A DNA stretch of 64,000 nt from Fructobacillus pseudoficulneus (GTDB taxonomy: Bacteria > Bacillota > Bacilli > Lactobacillales > Lactobacillaceae), in the NCBI RefSeq assembly GCF_900108455.1, contig NZ_FNWS01000003.1, forward strand, positions 1-64,000, in the 5' to 3' direction. The notes below the pieces were generated by a model. The model ran no database searches. It was not told the DNA's origin and saw only the letters and a list, made by a program, of their open reading frames with translations. Made by a program: the position numbers and the translations under genes. Position 1 is the stretch's first letter. Every line of letters starts with the position of its first letter. This document shows positions 8,137 to 17,522 of this stretch, piece by piece.

Positions 8137-8359
8137 GAATACTCTGGTATACGCATTGTTGCATTTACAGCTTTTTCCTTACACCCTTTTTATTTGGACG
8201 GGGATCTTCACGGCAATGACATGCCCTTTCGTTTGGTAGTCAAAACCACAAGTGAAACGCCCACCTCGATAAACTCGAGGAAAATCTGAGCGACGGTTAA
8301 CGGTGCCAAAAGAGTATCGTGGGCATGACCCACGGCCTGCCTTCGGGCGGGCTTTTTTT
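8137..8359 (+). ncRNA. ssrS: Probable 6S RNA
   Basis: The 410-base gap after rarA holds no credible ORF. It has a TATACT -10 at 8125-8130, a 170-220 base GC-rich structured stretch, and a strong terminator. CATGCCC (8219-8225) can pair with GGGCATG (8320-8326) across about 100 bases, enclosing a CCTCGA/TCGAGG hairpin (8264-8280). GTGGG/CCCAC (8319-8333) offers an alternative 3' hairpin. Size, long rod-like pairing and position next to rarA fit 6S RNA, which sequesters sigma-70 holoenzyme in stationary phase. The 5' end is uncertain (8137-8190). No covariance search was possible. Confidence 0.55.
8335..8359 (+). terminator. Terminator of the ncRNA
   Basis: GCCTGCC, loop TTCG, GGCGGGC followed by seven T residues. 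The UUCG tetraloop makes this very stable. Confidence 0.93.
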
Positions 8360-8387
8360 ATTGCTTTTTATTCAAGTCGCAAAAGAC

Positions 8388-8393
8388 TATAAT
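8388..8393 (+). promoter_or_regulatory. uspA -10 element
   Basis: A consensus TATAAT lies 26 bases before the uspA start, placing transcription near 8400. The -35 is poor (TTTTTA at 17 bases, or TTGCTT at 21). Confidence 0.5.
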
Positions 8394-8419
8394 GTGGGTA
8401 GAAAGCGAGGTATTTTTCC

Positions 8420-8860
8420 ATGACAGCATTCTATCACAACATTTTAGTTCCGGTGGATGGTTCAAAGGAAGCCGAAGCTGCTTTGAACCGAGCCATTGCA
8501 CTGGCCAAGGAGGGGCAGAATGTTCGTCTGACAATTGCCAACGTGATTGACACTCGGGCCATTCAAAATATCAGTTCCTTTGATAATTCAATGCTTGATA
8601 CCATGGCCGAAGATTCCCGCCAATCCCTCGAAACGTATAAAAAGCGAGCCCAAGATGCTGGCGTGACCGACGTTAGTTACCGAATCGATTACGGTTCCCC
8701 ACGCGCTATGATTGCTGACGATTTGCCAGAAGAAATCAAGGCCGATTTGATTGTGATTGGTGCCACTGGCCTTAATGCGATGGAACGGATTGTCATTGGT
8801 TCCGTCACTGCCTACGTTACCCATTCCGCTAAAATTGATGTCTTAGTCGTCCGCGCCTGA
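8420..8860 (+). CDS. Universal stress protein (UspA family)
   Basis: 146 aa, a single Usp domain. The N-terminal ILVPVDGSKEAEAAL motif and the C-terminal ATP-binding signature G-2x-G-9x-G-S (GATGLNAMERIVIGS, about residues 114-128) are both intact, so it belongs to the ATP-binding class of UspA proteins. These are cytoplasmic dimers induced by stress; their precise role in lactic acid bacteria is undefined. Monocistronic, with its own -10 and a bidirectional terminator shared with ddl. Confidence 0.9.
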   Translation: MTAFYHNILVPVDGSKEAEAALNRAIALAKEGQNVRLTIANVIDTRAIQNISSFDNSMLDTMAEDSRQSLETYKKRAQDAGVTDVSYRIDYGSPRAMIADDLPEEIKADLIVIGATGLNAMERIVIGSVTAYVTHSAKIDVLVVRA

Positions 8861-8893
8861 CGCCTGAGCAAACACTATTATTGATTACCAACA

Positions 8894-8929
8894 AAAAAGA
8901 GACTTTTCTCCCAAGAAAAGTCTCTTTTA
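8894..8929. terminator. Bidirectional terminator uspA/ddl
   Basis: AAAGAGACTTTTCT, loop CCCA, AGAAAAGTCTCTTT with an A-run before and a T-run after, between the convergent uspA and ddl. Confidence 0.93.
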
Positions 8930-8933
8930 TTTG

Positions 8934-10091
<1,158 letters not shown>

Positions 10092-10096
10092 TTATC

Positions 10097-10119
10097 ACTG
10101 CAGTGCTTGGCACTGTAGT
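10097..10119. other. Stem-loop upstream of ddl
   Basis: ACTGCAGTGC, loop TTG, GCACTGTAGT: a ten-base-pair stem (one G-U) with a three-base loop, about 20 bases before the ddl start on the minus strand. It lacks an adjacent T-run on that strand, so it is not a clean terminator. It could be a processing or attenuation site. Confidence 0.6.
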
Positions 10120-10168
10120 CATGAGTATTTTTTGATTTGGCCGATTCAAGGCCGGTTAAATCACAAAG

Positions 10169-11152
10169 TTAAGATAAATAATTTTTGGTTTCTTGCACAT
10201 AAGCCCAAATTTTTTCCGGCACCATTTCAGGACCATAGGCCAAAATTTGCTGGAAGAAATCCACCCGGATGTACAGTTTTTGCCAGCGCGACCGTGTTTG
10301 GGCGAAGGGTTCATTCACCAGGTCTTGCCGCCATAATTTCAATGACATCAGGAAATATTCCGCATAAAGTGCGTGCTTTTTGGTTAAGCTTAGAATGACA
10401 CCGACGATGCGGCCGATTTCGCCCATCGTCAGCGGCGTATTCACCTGGCGGAAGTTCGTCATCAGGCAGGCCAACAAAAAGAGTTTGTCAGCTCGAGGGA
10501 CATCCGCTCGATCAAAGATGGCACTTAAGACATTGGACAAATGGGTATAGGCATGTACCCAACCATGTCCCGGAACAAAGCCGCGGGTGTCCGTCTCCAA
10601 AAGGGCATAAAGTGCCACTTGCTCAACAATCGCCGAAAGCAATTCAGGCGAAATGAATGGTTCTGCCGCTTGTTGGTCAGCAATTAACAGAATCGTTAAA
10701 ATGGCCAGTGCAAATGACCGGCCATAAGCCCCATCATTTTCCTCTTCCAAAATTTGGTTGAGCAAGAATTGGTCACCGATTAATTCAGCCGTGAGCCAAT
10801 CCATTTGTTCTTTGGTCAAATGATTATTCTGAATGGCATTACCGAGGAAGAAAAAGGTTCCGGTATCACGAATCTTCGCACTAGGTGACTTTAATTGCTC
10901 CACAAATTGGCGCAAGTCAGTATCCGAAATTGAACGCTCAAAGATATCCTCAGCCCAGCGTTCCTGATAGCCATTCATTTTCTCCATGGCTGCCATTGAA
11001 TCACTCGGACGCGGTGTTGGCTCAGCAGGTTCTAAGTCAACGTTTTCCTTCAAGACAAAGAGAAGCTCCGGCAGAGACTCATACAAGTCCCCATTCCGCA
11101 GTTGCTCCAAGAGTCCTTTCGTCTTTTCGTGAATAAGTGCAAGTTCGTCCAT
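10169..11152 (-). CDS. DUF2785 domain protein
   Basis: 327 aa from the ATG at 11152. An in-frame ATG two codons upstream abuts the AAAGG ribosome site and is too close. The motif GFVPGHGWVHAYTHLSNVL (about residues 192-210) matches the GHGWxHAxAHxxDLL signature of DUF2785, a helical family of unknown function in Firmicutes. No signal peptide or membrane helix. It starts nine bases after the rodA stop, so the two are probably co-transcribed. A metal site on the His-rich motif is conceivable but unproven. Confidence 0.75.
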   Translation of the reverse strand: MDELALIHEKTKGLLEQLRNGDLYESLPELLFVLKENVDLEPAEPTPRPSDSMAAMEKMNGYQERWAEDIFERSISDTDLRQFVEQLKSPSAKIRDTGTFFFLGNAIQNNHLTKEQMDWLTAELIGDQFLLNQILEEENDGAYGRSFALAILTILLIADQQAAEPFISPELLSAIVEQVALYALLETDTRGFVPGHGWVHAYTHLSNVLSAIFDRADVPRADKLFLLACLMTNFRQVNTPLTMGEIGRIVGVILSLTKKHALYAEYFLMSLKLWRQDLVNEPFAQTRSRWQKLYIRVDFFQQILAYGPEMVPEKIWAYVQETKNYLS

Positions 11153-11161
11153 AGCCATCCT

Positions 11162-12376
11162 TTACATATTAAAATCATTCGTATCGTTAAAGGTCCGACT
11201 TTGCTGCTGGTAGGACATCGACATGACCAAACCAACACCAATCATGTTGGAAACAAGTGATGACCCTCCCTGCGAGATGAAAGGCAATGGAATTCCGGTC
11301 AAAGGCAATAGCCCAATGTTCATTCCCACATTTTCAAAAACGTGGAAGAGCACCATCATAATGACCCCGGTTGAGATATAGGCATAAAAGGCATTACGCG
11401 CCTTAAAGGTGGCCCTGATCATCCGGTAAATCAAGAAGAAGTAAAGTGCGATTAGGAAGGCACCACCAACGAAACCAAATGACTCCCCCATCACTGAAAA
11501 AATCATATCTGATTCACGCACCGGCACAAAAACACGCATGTTTCCAAAACCAGAACCAAAGAGCTGACCAGAACCGATTGCCTTTAGGTTTTGGTAAGTC
11601 TGATAGCCGGTGTTTGACGTATCCTGACCGGGATGTAACCAAGCATCAATTCGGGCAAATTGATAAGCCTGGAAGCCCATTGCCCCAAGAATTGTTCGAC
11701 CAATCGTGGAAGCAACCAAGAAAATCATCAATGATCCAAGGGCACCAACAGCCGCAAAGCAAGGGCCCAAAATGCGCCAAGTAATTCCCGAAACAACAAT
11801 CACTCCGGCGGTAATGGCCATAAAGACTAGTAACGTTCCCAAATCATTTTGTAAGGCAATCAAGAAGGCGATTGGCAAAAAGCAACCGGCAATTTTAGCC
11901 AACAAGATCCAATCGGATTCAACTTGGTGGGTTAGATACAAGCGATTATGGTTAGCAACCACTTTGGCCAGCATCACAATGTAAAATGGTTTAACAAATT
12001 CGGCCGGCTGAATCGAAATCGGTCCAATCACAATCCATGACTTGGCCCCCGCATTCACATACAAGGCCCGGTTATAGAAAATCAGAACCGCAATTAGTAA
12101 GACAAAACAAAGGCCATACAAAATCGGTGCTAACCGCCACAATTGAAAGGCGTCAAAATGCATAATGAAGGCAATCATTATCGCCCCGGCAATCCAATAA
12201 GCAACTTGCATAATGACAGCCCTGAGCGGTGAAGCGTCCTTCCCACCGTTTAAAATCGCAAAATAGAGGGAGTATAAGCCAATTAACATCAGCAAGATGA
12301 GAATCAAAATCATTCCCCAATCTAACTCTGACGCAGATGGGCGGTCGGTTTTATGAGATGCGAGACGTTGCTGCAT
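11162..12376 (-). CDS. rodA: Rod shape-determining SEDS glycosyltransferase RodA
   Basis: 404 aa with about ten membrane helices. SEDS motifs are present: NAGAKSWIVIGPISIQPAEFVK, the large extracellular loop ending in VRESDMIFSVMGE (the Asp aligns with the essential RodA/FtsW acid) and GIPLPFISQGGSSL near the C-terminus. SEDS proteins polymerise lipid II into glycan strands with a class B PBP partner. Proximity to mreB favours RodA (elongation) over FtsW. The usual PFISYGGSS carries Gln instead of Tyr here. Part of the minus-strand mreB cluster. Confidence 0.88.
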   Translation of the reverse strand: MQQRLASHKTDRPSASELDWGMILILILLMLIGLYSLYFAILNGGKDASPLRAVIMQVAYWIAGAIMIAFIMHFDAFQLWRLAPILYGLCFVLLIAVLIFYNRALYVNAGAKSWIVIGPISIQPAEFVKPFYIVMLAKVVANHNRLYLTHQVESDWILLAKIAGCFLPIAFLIALQNDLGTLLVFMAITAGVIVVSGITWRILGPCFAAVGALGSLMIFLVASTIGRTILGAMGFQAYQFARIDAWLHPGQDTSNTGYQTYQNLKAIGSGQLFGSGFGNMRVFVPVRESDMIFSVMGESFGFVGGAFLIALYFFLIYRMIRATFKARNAFYAYISTGVIMMVLFHVFENVGMNIGLLPLTGIPLPFISQGGSSLVSNMIGVGLVMSMSYQQQSRTFNDTNDFNM

Positions 12377-12416
12377 GGTGAAACTTCCTTTAACAAAATT
12401 AAGTTAATTTATATGT

Positions 12417-12448
12417 ACAAAAACCCCTTGCCACAACCAGCAAAGGAT
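12417..12448 (-). terminator. Terminator-like hairpin between DUF2969 and rodA
   Basis: Minus strand: CCTTTGC, loop of about 8, GCAAGGGG followed by five T residues. It may partly uncouple rodA from the mreB transcript. Confidence 0.65.
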
Positions 12449-12459
12449 TCTTTTAAAAA

Positions 12460-12669
12460 TTAATGGTAGAGATTAAATGATGCAAGGATTGCCTGTAAGG
12501 CTTCGTCCGTCGATTGAGCTGTGGCAATAACGACTTGCTTGCCTAAAACACCAGTGTAGCTCCCCTGATTTTGTTCGATTGTGCCGATTGGTTGGTCATC
12601 AACCAAAACCTGGATTTGGTCGTCCTTTGTTACTAAAGAAACCCCAAAGCTCTGATTTTTTTTGCTCAT
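12460..12669 (-). CDS. DUF2969 family protein
   Basis: 69 aa, soluble, mostly predicted beta strand then a short helix. The length, the VxVxDxxIGxI-like middle (VLVDDQPIGTIEQ) and the position between mreB and rodA fit the DUF2969 family of Lactobacillales, whose function is unknown. It begins nine bases after the mreB stop with a GGAG site overlapping that gap, so it is translationally close to mreB and may have a shape-related role. That role is context inference only. Confidence 0.7.
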   Translation of the reverse strand: MSKKNQSFGVSLVTKDDQIQVLVDDQPIGTIEQNQGSYTGVLGKQVVIATAQSTDEALQAILASFNLYH

Positions 12670-12678
12670 GACTGCTCC

Positions 12679-13662
12679 TTATCCCTTAGCCATCATGTGT
12701 TCAAGCAATGCACCAGTTCCCTTGGCAACGTTGTCCAAAGGTGATTCTGATACAAAGACTGGCACGCTCAAACGGTCGGCCATAAAGCGATCCATTCCGT
12801 CTAGCAAGGCACCACCACCAGTCAACATCACACCACGATCGATGATGTCTGCTGCCAATTCAGGTGGCAACTTTGACAAAGCCAAGTGGGCAGCGTCAGC
12901 GATTTGTACCAATGTTTCGTGCAAAGCCGTTTCGATTTCGTTTGAGTTCACCGTAATCGTTTGTGGCATCCCCTCAAAGTTATCACGACCACGAACCGTC
13001 ATCGTCTTTGGGTTATCTGATTGCAAGGCAGAACCGATTTCAATCTTAATCGTTTCAGCTGAGCGTTCACCAACTACCAAGCCGTGTTCACGCTTCAAGT
13101 AGTTCACGATGTCAATGTTCATTCGATCACCGGCAACGCGGATTGATTCGGCAACAACGATGTCACCCAATGACAAGATAGCGATATCAGAAGTTCCACC
13201 ACCCATGTCGATAACCATTGAGCCAACTGGCTTAAAGATGTCCAAACCGGCACCAATAGCAGCAACCTTTGGTTCGTAATCCAAATAAACCTTCGCACCA
13301 CCAGCCTTTTCAGCGGCCTGAATGATGGCCTTACGCTCGATTTCACTGATGTTCGTTGGGGCACAAATCATGATGTTTGGCTTTGACATGAAGCCTTTAA
13401 CATTCAACTTGTTCACAAAGTAAGTCAACATTGCTTCGGTGATATCAAAGTCAGAAATGACACCATCCTTCAATGGACGAACGGCACGGATGTTTCCAGG
13501 TGTCCGACCAACCATCCGGTAGGCTTCGGCTCCAACGGCCAAAACGCGGTCAGTCTTATCGTCAACAGCGACAACTGAAGGTTCGTTAAGGACAACGCCT
13601 TCGCCTTCAACATAAATCAAAACGTTGGCAGTTCCTAAATCAATTCCAATATCTCTTGCCAT
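12679..13662 (-). CDS. mreB: Rod shape-determining actin homologue MreB
   Basis: 327 aa. Actin-fold nucleotide motifs: DIGIDLGTANVLIYV (phosphate 1), DMGGGTSDIA (phosphate 2) and MLTGGGALLDGM (adenosine). MreB filaments on the inner membrane face guide RodA/PBP2 wall synthesis. The window shows mreB near rodA but without mreC/mreD, and near the DUF1146 gene; that arrangement is known from several Firmicutes, where the isolated copy may be named mbl or mreBH. The cell is therefore likely a short rod or at least keeps elongation machinery. Confidence 0.93.
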   Translation of the reverse strand: MARDIGIDLGTANVLIYVEGEGVVLNEPSVVAVDDKTDRVLAVGAEAYRMVGRTPGNIRAVRPLKDGVISDFDITEAMLTYFVNKLNVKGFMSKPNIMICAPTNISEIERKAIIQAAEKAGGAKVYLDYEPKVAAIGAGLDIFKPVGSMVIDMGGGTSDIAILSLGDIVVAESIRVAGDRMNIDIVNYLKREHGLVVGERSAETIKIEIGSALQSDNPKTMTVRGRDNFEGMPQTITVNSNEIETALHETLVQIADAAHLALSKLPPELAADIIDRGVMLTGGGALLDGMDRFMADRLSVPVFVSESPLDNVAKGTGALLEHMMAKG

Positions 13663-13735
13663 GGTTATTATTTCTCCAAAAAAATTCGTGTTCAGTAGGG
13701 GAAAAATCAGGACGATAGCCCCTACAATCCTTTAA

Positions 13736-13744
13736 ATTATACCA
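13736..13744 (-). promoter_or_regulatory. Extended -10 promoter of mreB operon
   Basis: Minus strand TGG-TATAAT, about 75 bases ahead of the mreB ATG. No good -35 is visible, as expected for extended -10 promoters. A GTAGGGG/CCCCTAC stem (about 13695-13725) follows in the leader. Confidence 0.55.
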
Positions 13745-13771
13745 TACTTAGCCAATTACAGCCGGAATCCT

Positions 13772-13996
13772 TTACAAATCTTTTAAAAGACTGCTAGGAA
13801 TTTGTAAAGCCTCATTCAGCAAACCAACCAAAGCGGTGGCCAGCAAAAATCCGATAATCGTCGCTAAGACAACCTTTAATAAAGCTGCATTCCGGGGGCT
13901 TTGCGGCAATATCTTTGTTAAATCAATTGGTCGAATTAAATAAAAGGTAAAGTAGATGGCAACGACCGTCATTAGAAACGTAAAAATAGGTGACAT
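13772..13996 (-). CDS. DUF1146 membrane protein (YwzB-like)
   Basis: 74 aa with two hydrophobic helices (about residues 4-21 and 40-62) and a short basic loop between them. Length, topology and position immediately upstream of mreB match the DUF1146/YwzB family, often found after the ATP synthase operon and before murA or mreB. Function unknown. No separate terminator was recognised between it and mreB. Confidence 0.7.
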   Translation of the reverse strand: MSPIFTFLMTVVAIYFTFYLIRPIDLTKILPQSPRNAALLKVVLATIIGFLLATALVGLLNEALQIPSSLLKDL

Positions 13997-14051
13997 AAAT
14001 TGCTCTTTTAGTTCCTCTATTATAGCAAATTTTAGCTGTCAAGCAGTGACC

Positions 14052-14789
14052 TTAGCGCGCTAAAGAAATCGAAAAGACCTGAGCGGCACCTGCTTGATAA
14101 AGACAGCTGGCTGCATAATGCAAAGTCCGGCCAGTCGTATAGATATCATCGACTAACAGGATTGTTCTGTTCACAATATTCGGGCCAACACCTGCTGCTA
14201 ATTTAAATGGCTGTTCCCCCTCCATCCGCTTTTTGCGGTCAAGACTCGATTGCTCTACCTTTTGTTGTTCTTTCGTCACCAACCCGGCCAACACTTTGCC
14301 AGACAGGAAGGGCTCGACCTGATTAAAACCGCGTTTAGCCAACCGACTTTGGGTCAAGGGAATCGGCACTACCCAGTCAATTCGTTCCTGCTTGATTAAC
14401 CGGCGAATGGCCTGGCGCATTTCTTTTTGAAAAACAAGATGAAGACGGTAATCGCCAATAAACTTATAGCGGCTCATATACTCCTTCATTTGTTCGTCAT
14501 AACGGTAAAGGGCCTGGTGTCGCAAGGAGGACTGGCCCATGGCCTGCCAGCGTTGACAATCATGGCAGAGCTGTTGGCCTGGCTTAGTCTCATTATCAGA
14601 CATTTTGTCAATCGTTTCTTCATTTGGCAGACTGTCGCGTCCACAATCGTAGCAAATCACCCGAGTAATCGGCGTGAATTGACTGAGGCAACGGGAACAA
14701 ACGAGGTCTGATCCTGCCTGCCGACCCGTTAACAACGAAAGCGCGCTTGATTGTTGGGCTAAAAATTCTTGGCACAGTAAACAATTCAT
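14052..14789 (-). CDS. comFC: Competence-associated phosphoribosyltransferase-like protein ComFC
   Basis: 245 aa. N-terminal Cys pairs (CLLC at 3-6, CSRC near 31-34, CYDC near 46-49) form the ComFC double zinc finger. The C-terminal half has the PRTase motif ILLVDDIYTTGRTL. ComFC works with ComFA to bring single-stranded DNA across the membrane during transformation. It overlaps comFA by four bases (ATGA), so the pair is translationally coupled. All key motifs are intact. Confidence 0.92.
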   Translation of the reverse strand: MNCLLCQEFLAQQSSALSLLTGRQAGSDLVCSRCLSQFTPITRVICYDCGRDSLPNEETIDKMSDNETKPGQQLCHDCQRWQAMGQSSLRHQALYRYDEQMKEYMSRYKFIGDYRLHLVFQKEMRQAIRRLIKQERIDWVVPIPLTQSRLAKRGFNQVEPFLSGKVLAGLVTKEQQKVEQSSLDRKKRMEGEQPFKLAAGVGPNIVNRTILLVDDIYTTGRTLHYAASCLYQAGAAQVFSISLAR

Positions 14790-16066
14790 GACTGCCCTCC
14801 CATTTCTTCGGCTAATTGATTAAGTTGGTCGATTTGCTGTTGCGCTCGCCGTAAAACCAGTGTTGGCTCCTCAATTAGGGCTAAAACCAAGCCAGTTGGT
14901 TTTTCTTTAGCCCGAGCAACTCGACCGGCAATTTGCACCAAAGCGGCTGTCGAAAAGACCGGGTCATCCGCACCAAGAATCACGACCTCCAATCCCGGCA
15001 AAGTCACACCCCGCTCCAGGATCGTTGTTGTGACTAAATACCGCCAGTCACCTGACCGCAACCGCAACACCTTAGCGGCTCGGTCCGGGTCGCCAGCATG
15101 CACTGTTCCGCCCATGATTTTTAGTACTTTTTGTAGACATTTGTCCACATTGGCCAGGTCCTTAACCTGCGGAACGAAAACTAGGAAAGGTATTTGTTCC
15201 TGTTGCCAGGCTAAGACCACCACTTTCAAACGCTGCGGACAGCGTTTGCGCCAATTCCCCACCTTTCGGGTCTGAATTTGTGGGAGCAAACCCTGATGAA
15301 ATCGCCTTGGCAAATACGATTGGCGCAACTTCCCCTGCCGCACCTGCCGTAATAAGTCTGGTGTTGGCGTTGCCGTCAGATAGACCAGGACACCGCCTTG
15401 CTTACGGGCTTGGTTAACGGCATAGTTCAAAACCGGATCACCCCGATACGGAAAAGCATCAACCTCATCAATCACAATTAAATCAAAGGCTTGCCGAAAA
15501 CGCAGCGCCTGATGAGTCGTCGCCAAAACAAACTGTCCATACTGGTACGGCTCTTCTTGGTGACCGTGTAAGACCTGAATCTCAATGCCAAATGCGGCTC
15601 GCAACCGCGGCGCCAACTCTAAAACAACATCGACTCGGGGTGACAGAACGGCCACGCGCCCACGGCCTTGGAGGGCATGTTCTAAAAGCGGAAAGAGCAT
15701 TTCGGTTTTACCAGCACCCGTTACCGCCCAGACCAACCGGTCTTCCCCTTTTTGATACGAATCAATTAATTCCTGGCTCACCCGGCCTTGACTGGCGGTT
15801 AGCTGCCCCGTCCAGGGCATTTTGCCATATGCTGGAAAATCATTTGGCTCCGCTAGCGTTAATAAGACATCATGGCTGGCTACCCGTCCCAAATTCAGAC
15901 AGGCTAGACAGTAAAAGCCGCCGTTTGGTAAGGATGCGCGGTCGTCTTGGCCACAACGCTGGCACCGGTTGCCAACAAAGGCCGACAAAAGTTGATAATG
16001 CTCTCGATCAATTGGTTCGGACTGCGGCCAGGTCACTAGCCGGCCGTAAAATAGTGTGTCATCCAT
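14786..16066 (-). CDS. comFA: Competence DNA-uptake helicase ComFA
   Basis: 426 aa. An N-terminal four-Cys zinc site (CQRC about 36-39, CLAC about 53-56) is followed by a helicase core with Walker A AVTGAGKTEM, DEVD box VIDEVDAFPY, SAT-like YLTATPT and motif VI IAGRVARA. This ATPase powers inward transport of transforming DNA. A strong AGGAGG precedes the ATG. Only 43 bases separate it from the divergent yigZ, so its promoter must overlap yigZ. I could not identify a competence sigma (ComX) box with confidence. Confidence 0.92.
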   Translation of the reverse strand: MDDTLFYGRLVTWPQSEPIDREHYQLLSAFVGNRCQRCGQDDRASLPNGGFYCLACLNLGRVASHDVLLTLAEPNDFPAYGKMPWTGQLTASQGRVSQELIDSYQKGEDRLVWAVTGAGKTEMLFPLLEHALQGRGRVAVLSPRVDVVLELAPRLRAAFGIEIQVLHGHQEEPYQYGQFVLATTHQALRFRQAFDLIVIDEVDAFPYRGDPVLNYAVNQARKQGGVLVYLTATPTPDLLRQVRQGKLRQSYLPRRFHQGLLPQIQTRKVGNWRKRCPQRLKVVVLAWQQEQIPFLVFVPQVKDLANVDKCLQKVLKIMGGTVHAGDPDRAAKVLRLRSGDWRYLVTTTILERGVTLPGLEVVILGADDPVFSTAALVQIAGRVARAKEKPTGLVLALIEEPTLVLRRAQQQIDQLNQLAEEMGGQS

Positions 16067-16093
16067 CTGTAAGACCTCCTAACTTAGCCGTCA

Positions 16094-16102
16094 TGATATA
16101 AT
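16094..16102 (+). promoter_or_regulatory. Extended -10 promoter of yigZ (leaderless start)
   Basis: TGA-TATAAT with the last T at 16102. A start of transcription seven to eight bases later falls on the A of the yigZ ATG at 16110. No ribosome site is present. Confidence 0.65.
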
Positions 16103-16109
16103 ACGAGTT

Positions 16110-16745
16110 ATGGAGCACTTTTACTTACTTGCCCCGGAATCCGCTTTCTGGCAGCAAACAATTAAAAAATCCGACTTTATCGTCAACTTCTTTCGTATCA
16201 GCGATGAAGAAGAAGCCCAGCGCTTGATTGAAAAGGTCAGCAAAGAACACCATAAGGCCAATCACAACGTTTTTGCTTACGTTTTGGGTGATAACGATGA
16301 AATCAAACGTTATTCGGACAATGGCGAACCGTCTGGAACAGCTGGCGTGCCAATGCTGGAAGTCTTACAAAAGCGGCAAATTCACAACGTCCTCGCCATC
16401 GTCACCCGTTACTTTGGTGGCATTAAATTGGGTGCTGGTGGTCTGATTCGGGCTTATGCCGGAACGGTCGCCCAAGGGCTCGATGCCGTTGGCCTGGTGG
16501 AACGTCTTTGGCGGGACCGGGTCTTAATTACGATTGACTACCAAAACAACGACCAGCTAACGTATTGGCTCAACCAGGAGGCATATCCACTACTGGCGAC
16601 CGACTTCGATACTGCCGTCCATCACCAGGTAGCCGTTGCCCCAGACGAAGTTGCTGCCTTTGAAGAAGAACTAACCAATCAATTTTCCGGCAGAATCTCC
16701 TTTGAAATAATTGGCGAGACTTACTTGGAAATTCCAGCAAAGTAG
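16110..16745 (+). CDS. YigZ/YvyE family (IMPACT) protein
   Basis: 211 aa. The motifs YSDNGEPSGTAGVPML (about residues 67-82) and VTRYFGGIKLGAGGLIRAY (about 97-115) are the IMPACT/UPF0029 signature, followed by a C-terminal DUF1949 domain. Eukaryotic IMPACT regulates translation via GCN1; the bacterial protein has no settled role. Divergence from comFA is a classic Firmicutes arrangement. The mRNA appears leaderless: the -10 lies seven bases before the ATG and there is no Shine-Dalgarno sequence. Confidence 0.9.
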   Translation: MEHFYLLAPESAFWQQTIKKSDFIVNFFRISDEEEAQRLIEKVSKEHHKANHNVFAYVLGDNDEIKRYSDNGEPSGTAGVPMLEVLQKRQIHNVLAIVTRYFGGIKLGAGGLIRAYAGTVAQGLDAVGLVERLWRDRVLITIDYQNNDQLTYWLNQEAYPLLATDFDTAVHHQVAVAPDEVAAFEEELTNQFSGRISFEIIGETYLEIPAK

Positions 16746-16753
16746 GTTATAAT
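16725..16753 (+). promoter_or_regulatory. tRNA-Arg promoter
   Basis: TTGGAA (16725-16730), 17-base spacer, TATAAT (16748-16753). It lies partly inside the 3' end of yigZ; transcription would begin just before the tRNA. Confidence 0.85.
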
Positions 16754-16763
16754 TATCTAGTTC

Positions 16764-16835
16764 GCGCGGTTAGTGTAATGGATAGCACGTAAGATTCCGG
16801 TTCTTGCAATCCGGGTTCGACTCCCGGATCGCGCA
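16764..16835 (+). tRNA. tRNA-Arg (anticodon CCG)
   Basis: 72 bases. The acceptor GCGCGGT pairs with ATCGCGC. The anticodon stem TAAGA/TCTTG encloses the loop TTCCGGT, giving anticodon CCG. The T-loop GTTCGACTC is canonical. The 3' CCA is not encoded. It is followed by a strong terminator. Confidence 0.95.
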
Positions 16836-16845
16836 TTAAGATATT

Positions 16846-16883
16846 TAAAAAGACCTAACATTATCATGTTAGGTCTTTTTTTA
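16846..16883. terminator. Bidirectional terminator tRNA-Arg/tag
   Basis: AAAAAGACCTAACAT, loop TATC, ATGTTAGGTCTTTTTTT between the tRNA and the convergent tag gene. Confidence 0.95.
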
Positions 16884-16895
16884 TTCCAATTATTC

Positions 16896-17456
16896 TTAGC
16901 GAAAAGCGCAATCCAAGTCATGGGCATTTTCAACGCCCACCGCTTCCAAAAACGATTCCATCGTGACCGGTCCAACAAACTTAAAACCAAGCTTCTTCAA
17001 CTTTTTGCTAAAGTCAACTGACAGGTCCGTTTGACTGGGCACATGTTCGTTTGCGCCAACACCGATTTGTAGGGTTTGCCCATTAGTTGGCTGCCAGACG
17101 AGCTCAGAAAAGCTCTTGCCTTCATTCTGTAAGCGCTGAATTTGCTTGGCATTATTGATGGTTGCGTCAATTTTCATTCGGTTACGAATAATACCCGAAT
17201 CCGCCAATAGACGCTCGACATCTTGATTGTCAAAGGTCGCCACTTTTTCAACATCAAAGTCAGCAAAGGCTCGTTTGAAATTTTCTCGTTTATTTAAAAC
17301 CGTTTTCCAACTTAGACCTGATTGGAATAATTCGAGCGTCAACAGCTCAAATAACAGGCGGTCATCATCAAAGACTGGTTGACCAAATTCCTGATCATGG
17401 TAGGCCACCATCTTTTCATCTTGACTATCGCTCACCCACCGGCATCGTTTGACCAT
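16896..17456 (-). CDS. tag: DNA-3-methyladenine glycosylase I
   Basis: 186 aa. RCRWVSDS at the N-terminus, YHDQEFGQPV (the family usually has EWG), SWKTVLNKRENFK and the C-terminal NAHDLDC carry the HxxxC zinc pair with the N-terminal Cys and His. The enzyme removes 3-methyladenine in base-excision repair. A GGAGGA site precedes the ATG. Monocistronic. The Trp-to-Phe change in EWG is conservative. Confidence 0.93.
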   Translation of the reverse strand: MVKRCRWVSDSQDEKMVAYHDQEFGQPVFDDDRLLFELLTLELFQSGLSWKTVLNKRENFKRAFADFDVEKVATFDNQDVERLLADSGIIRNRMKIDATINNAKQIQRLQNEGKSFSELVWQPTNGQTLQIGVGANEHVPSQTDLSVDFSKKLKKLGFKFVGPVTMESFLEAVGVENAHDLDCAFR

Positions 17457-17522
17457 TTGCTATTCCTCCAGTCTGCTACTGTTCACTTTTAATTGCTTAT
17501 TCGATTAGACGAATTTATGTAC

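Noticed and set aside
8137-8359. tmRNA, RNase P RNA or SRP RNA as the identity of the structured RNA
   Set aside because: The conserved tmRNA ends, RNase P GAGGAAAGTCC-type core and SRP GGAAGCAGC loop are all absent.
14786-16110. Competence sigma (ComX) box before comFA
   Set aside because: A partial TACGAGTTA lies in the gap but on the wrong strand and with mismatches to the known TACGAATA core.
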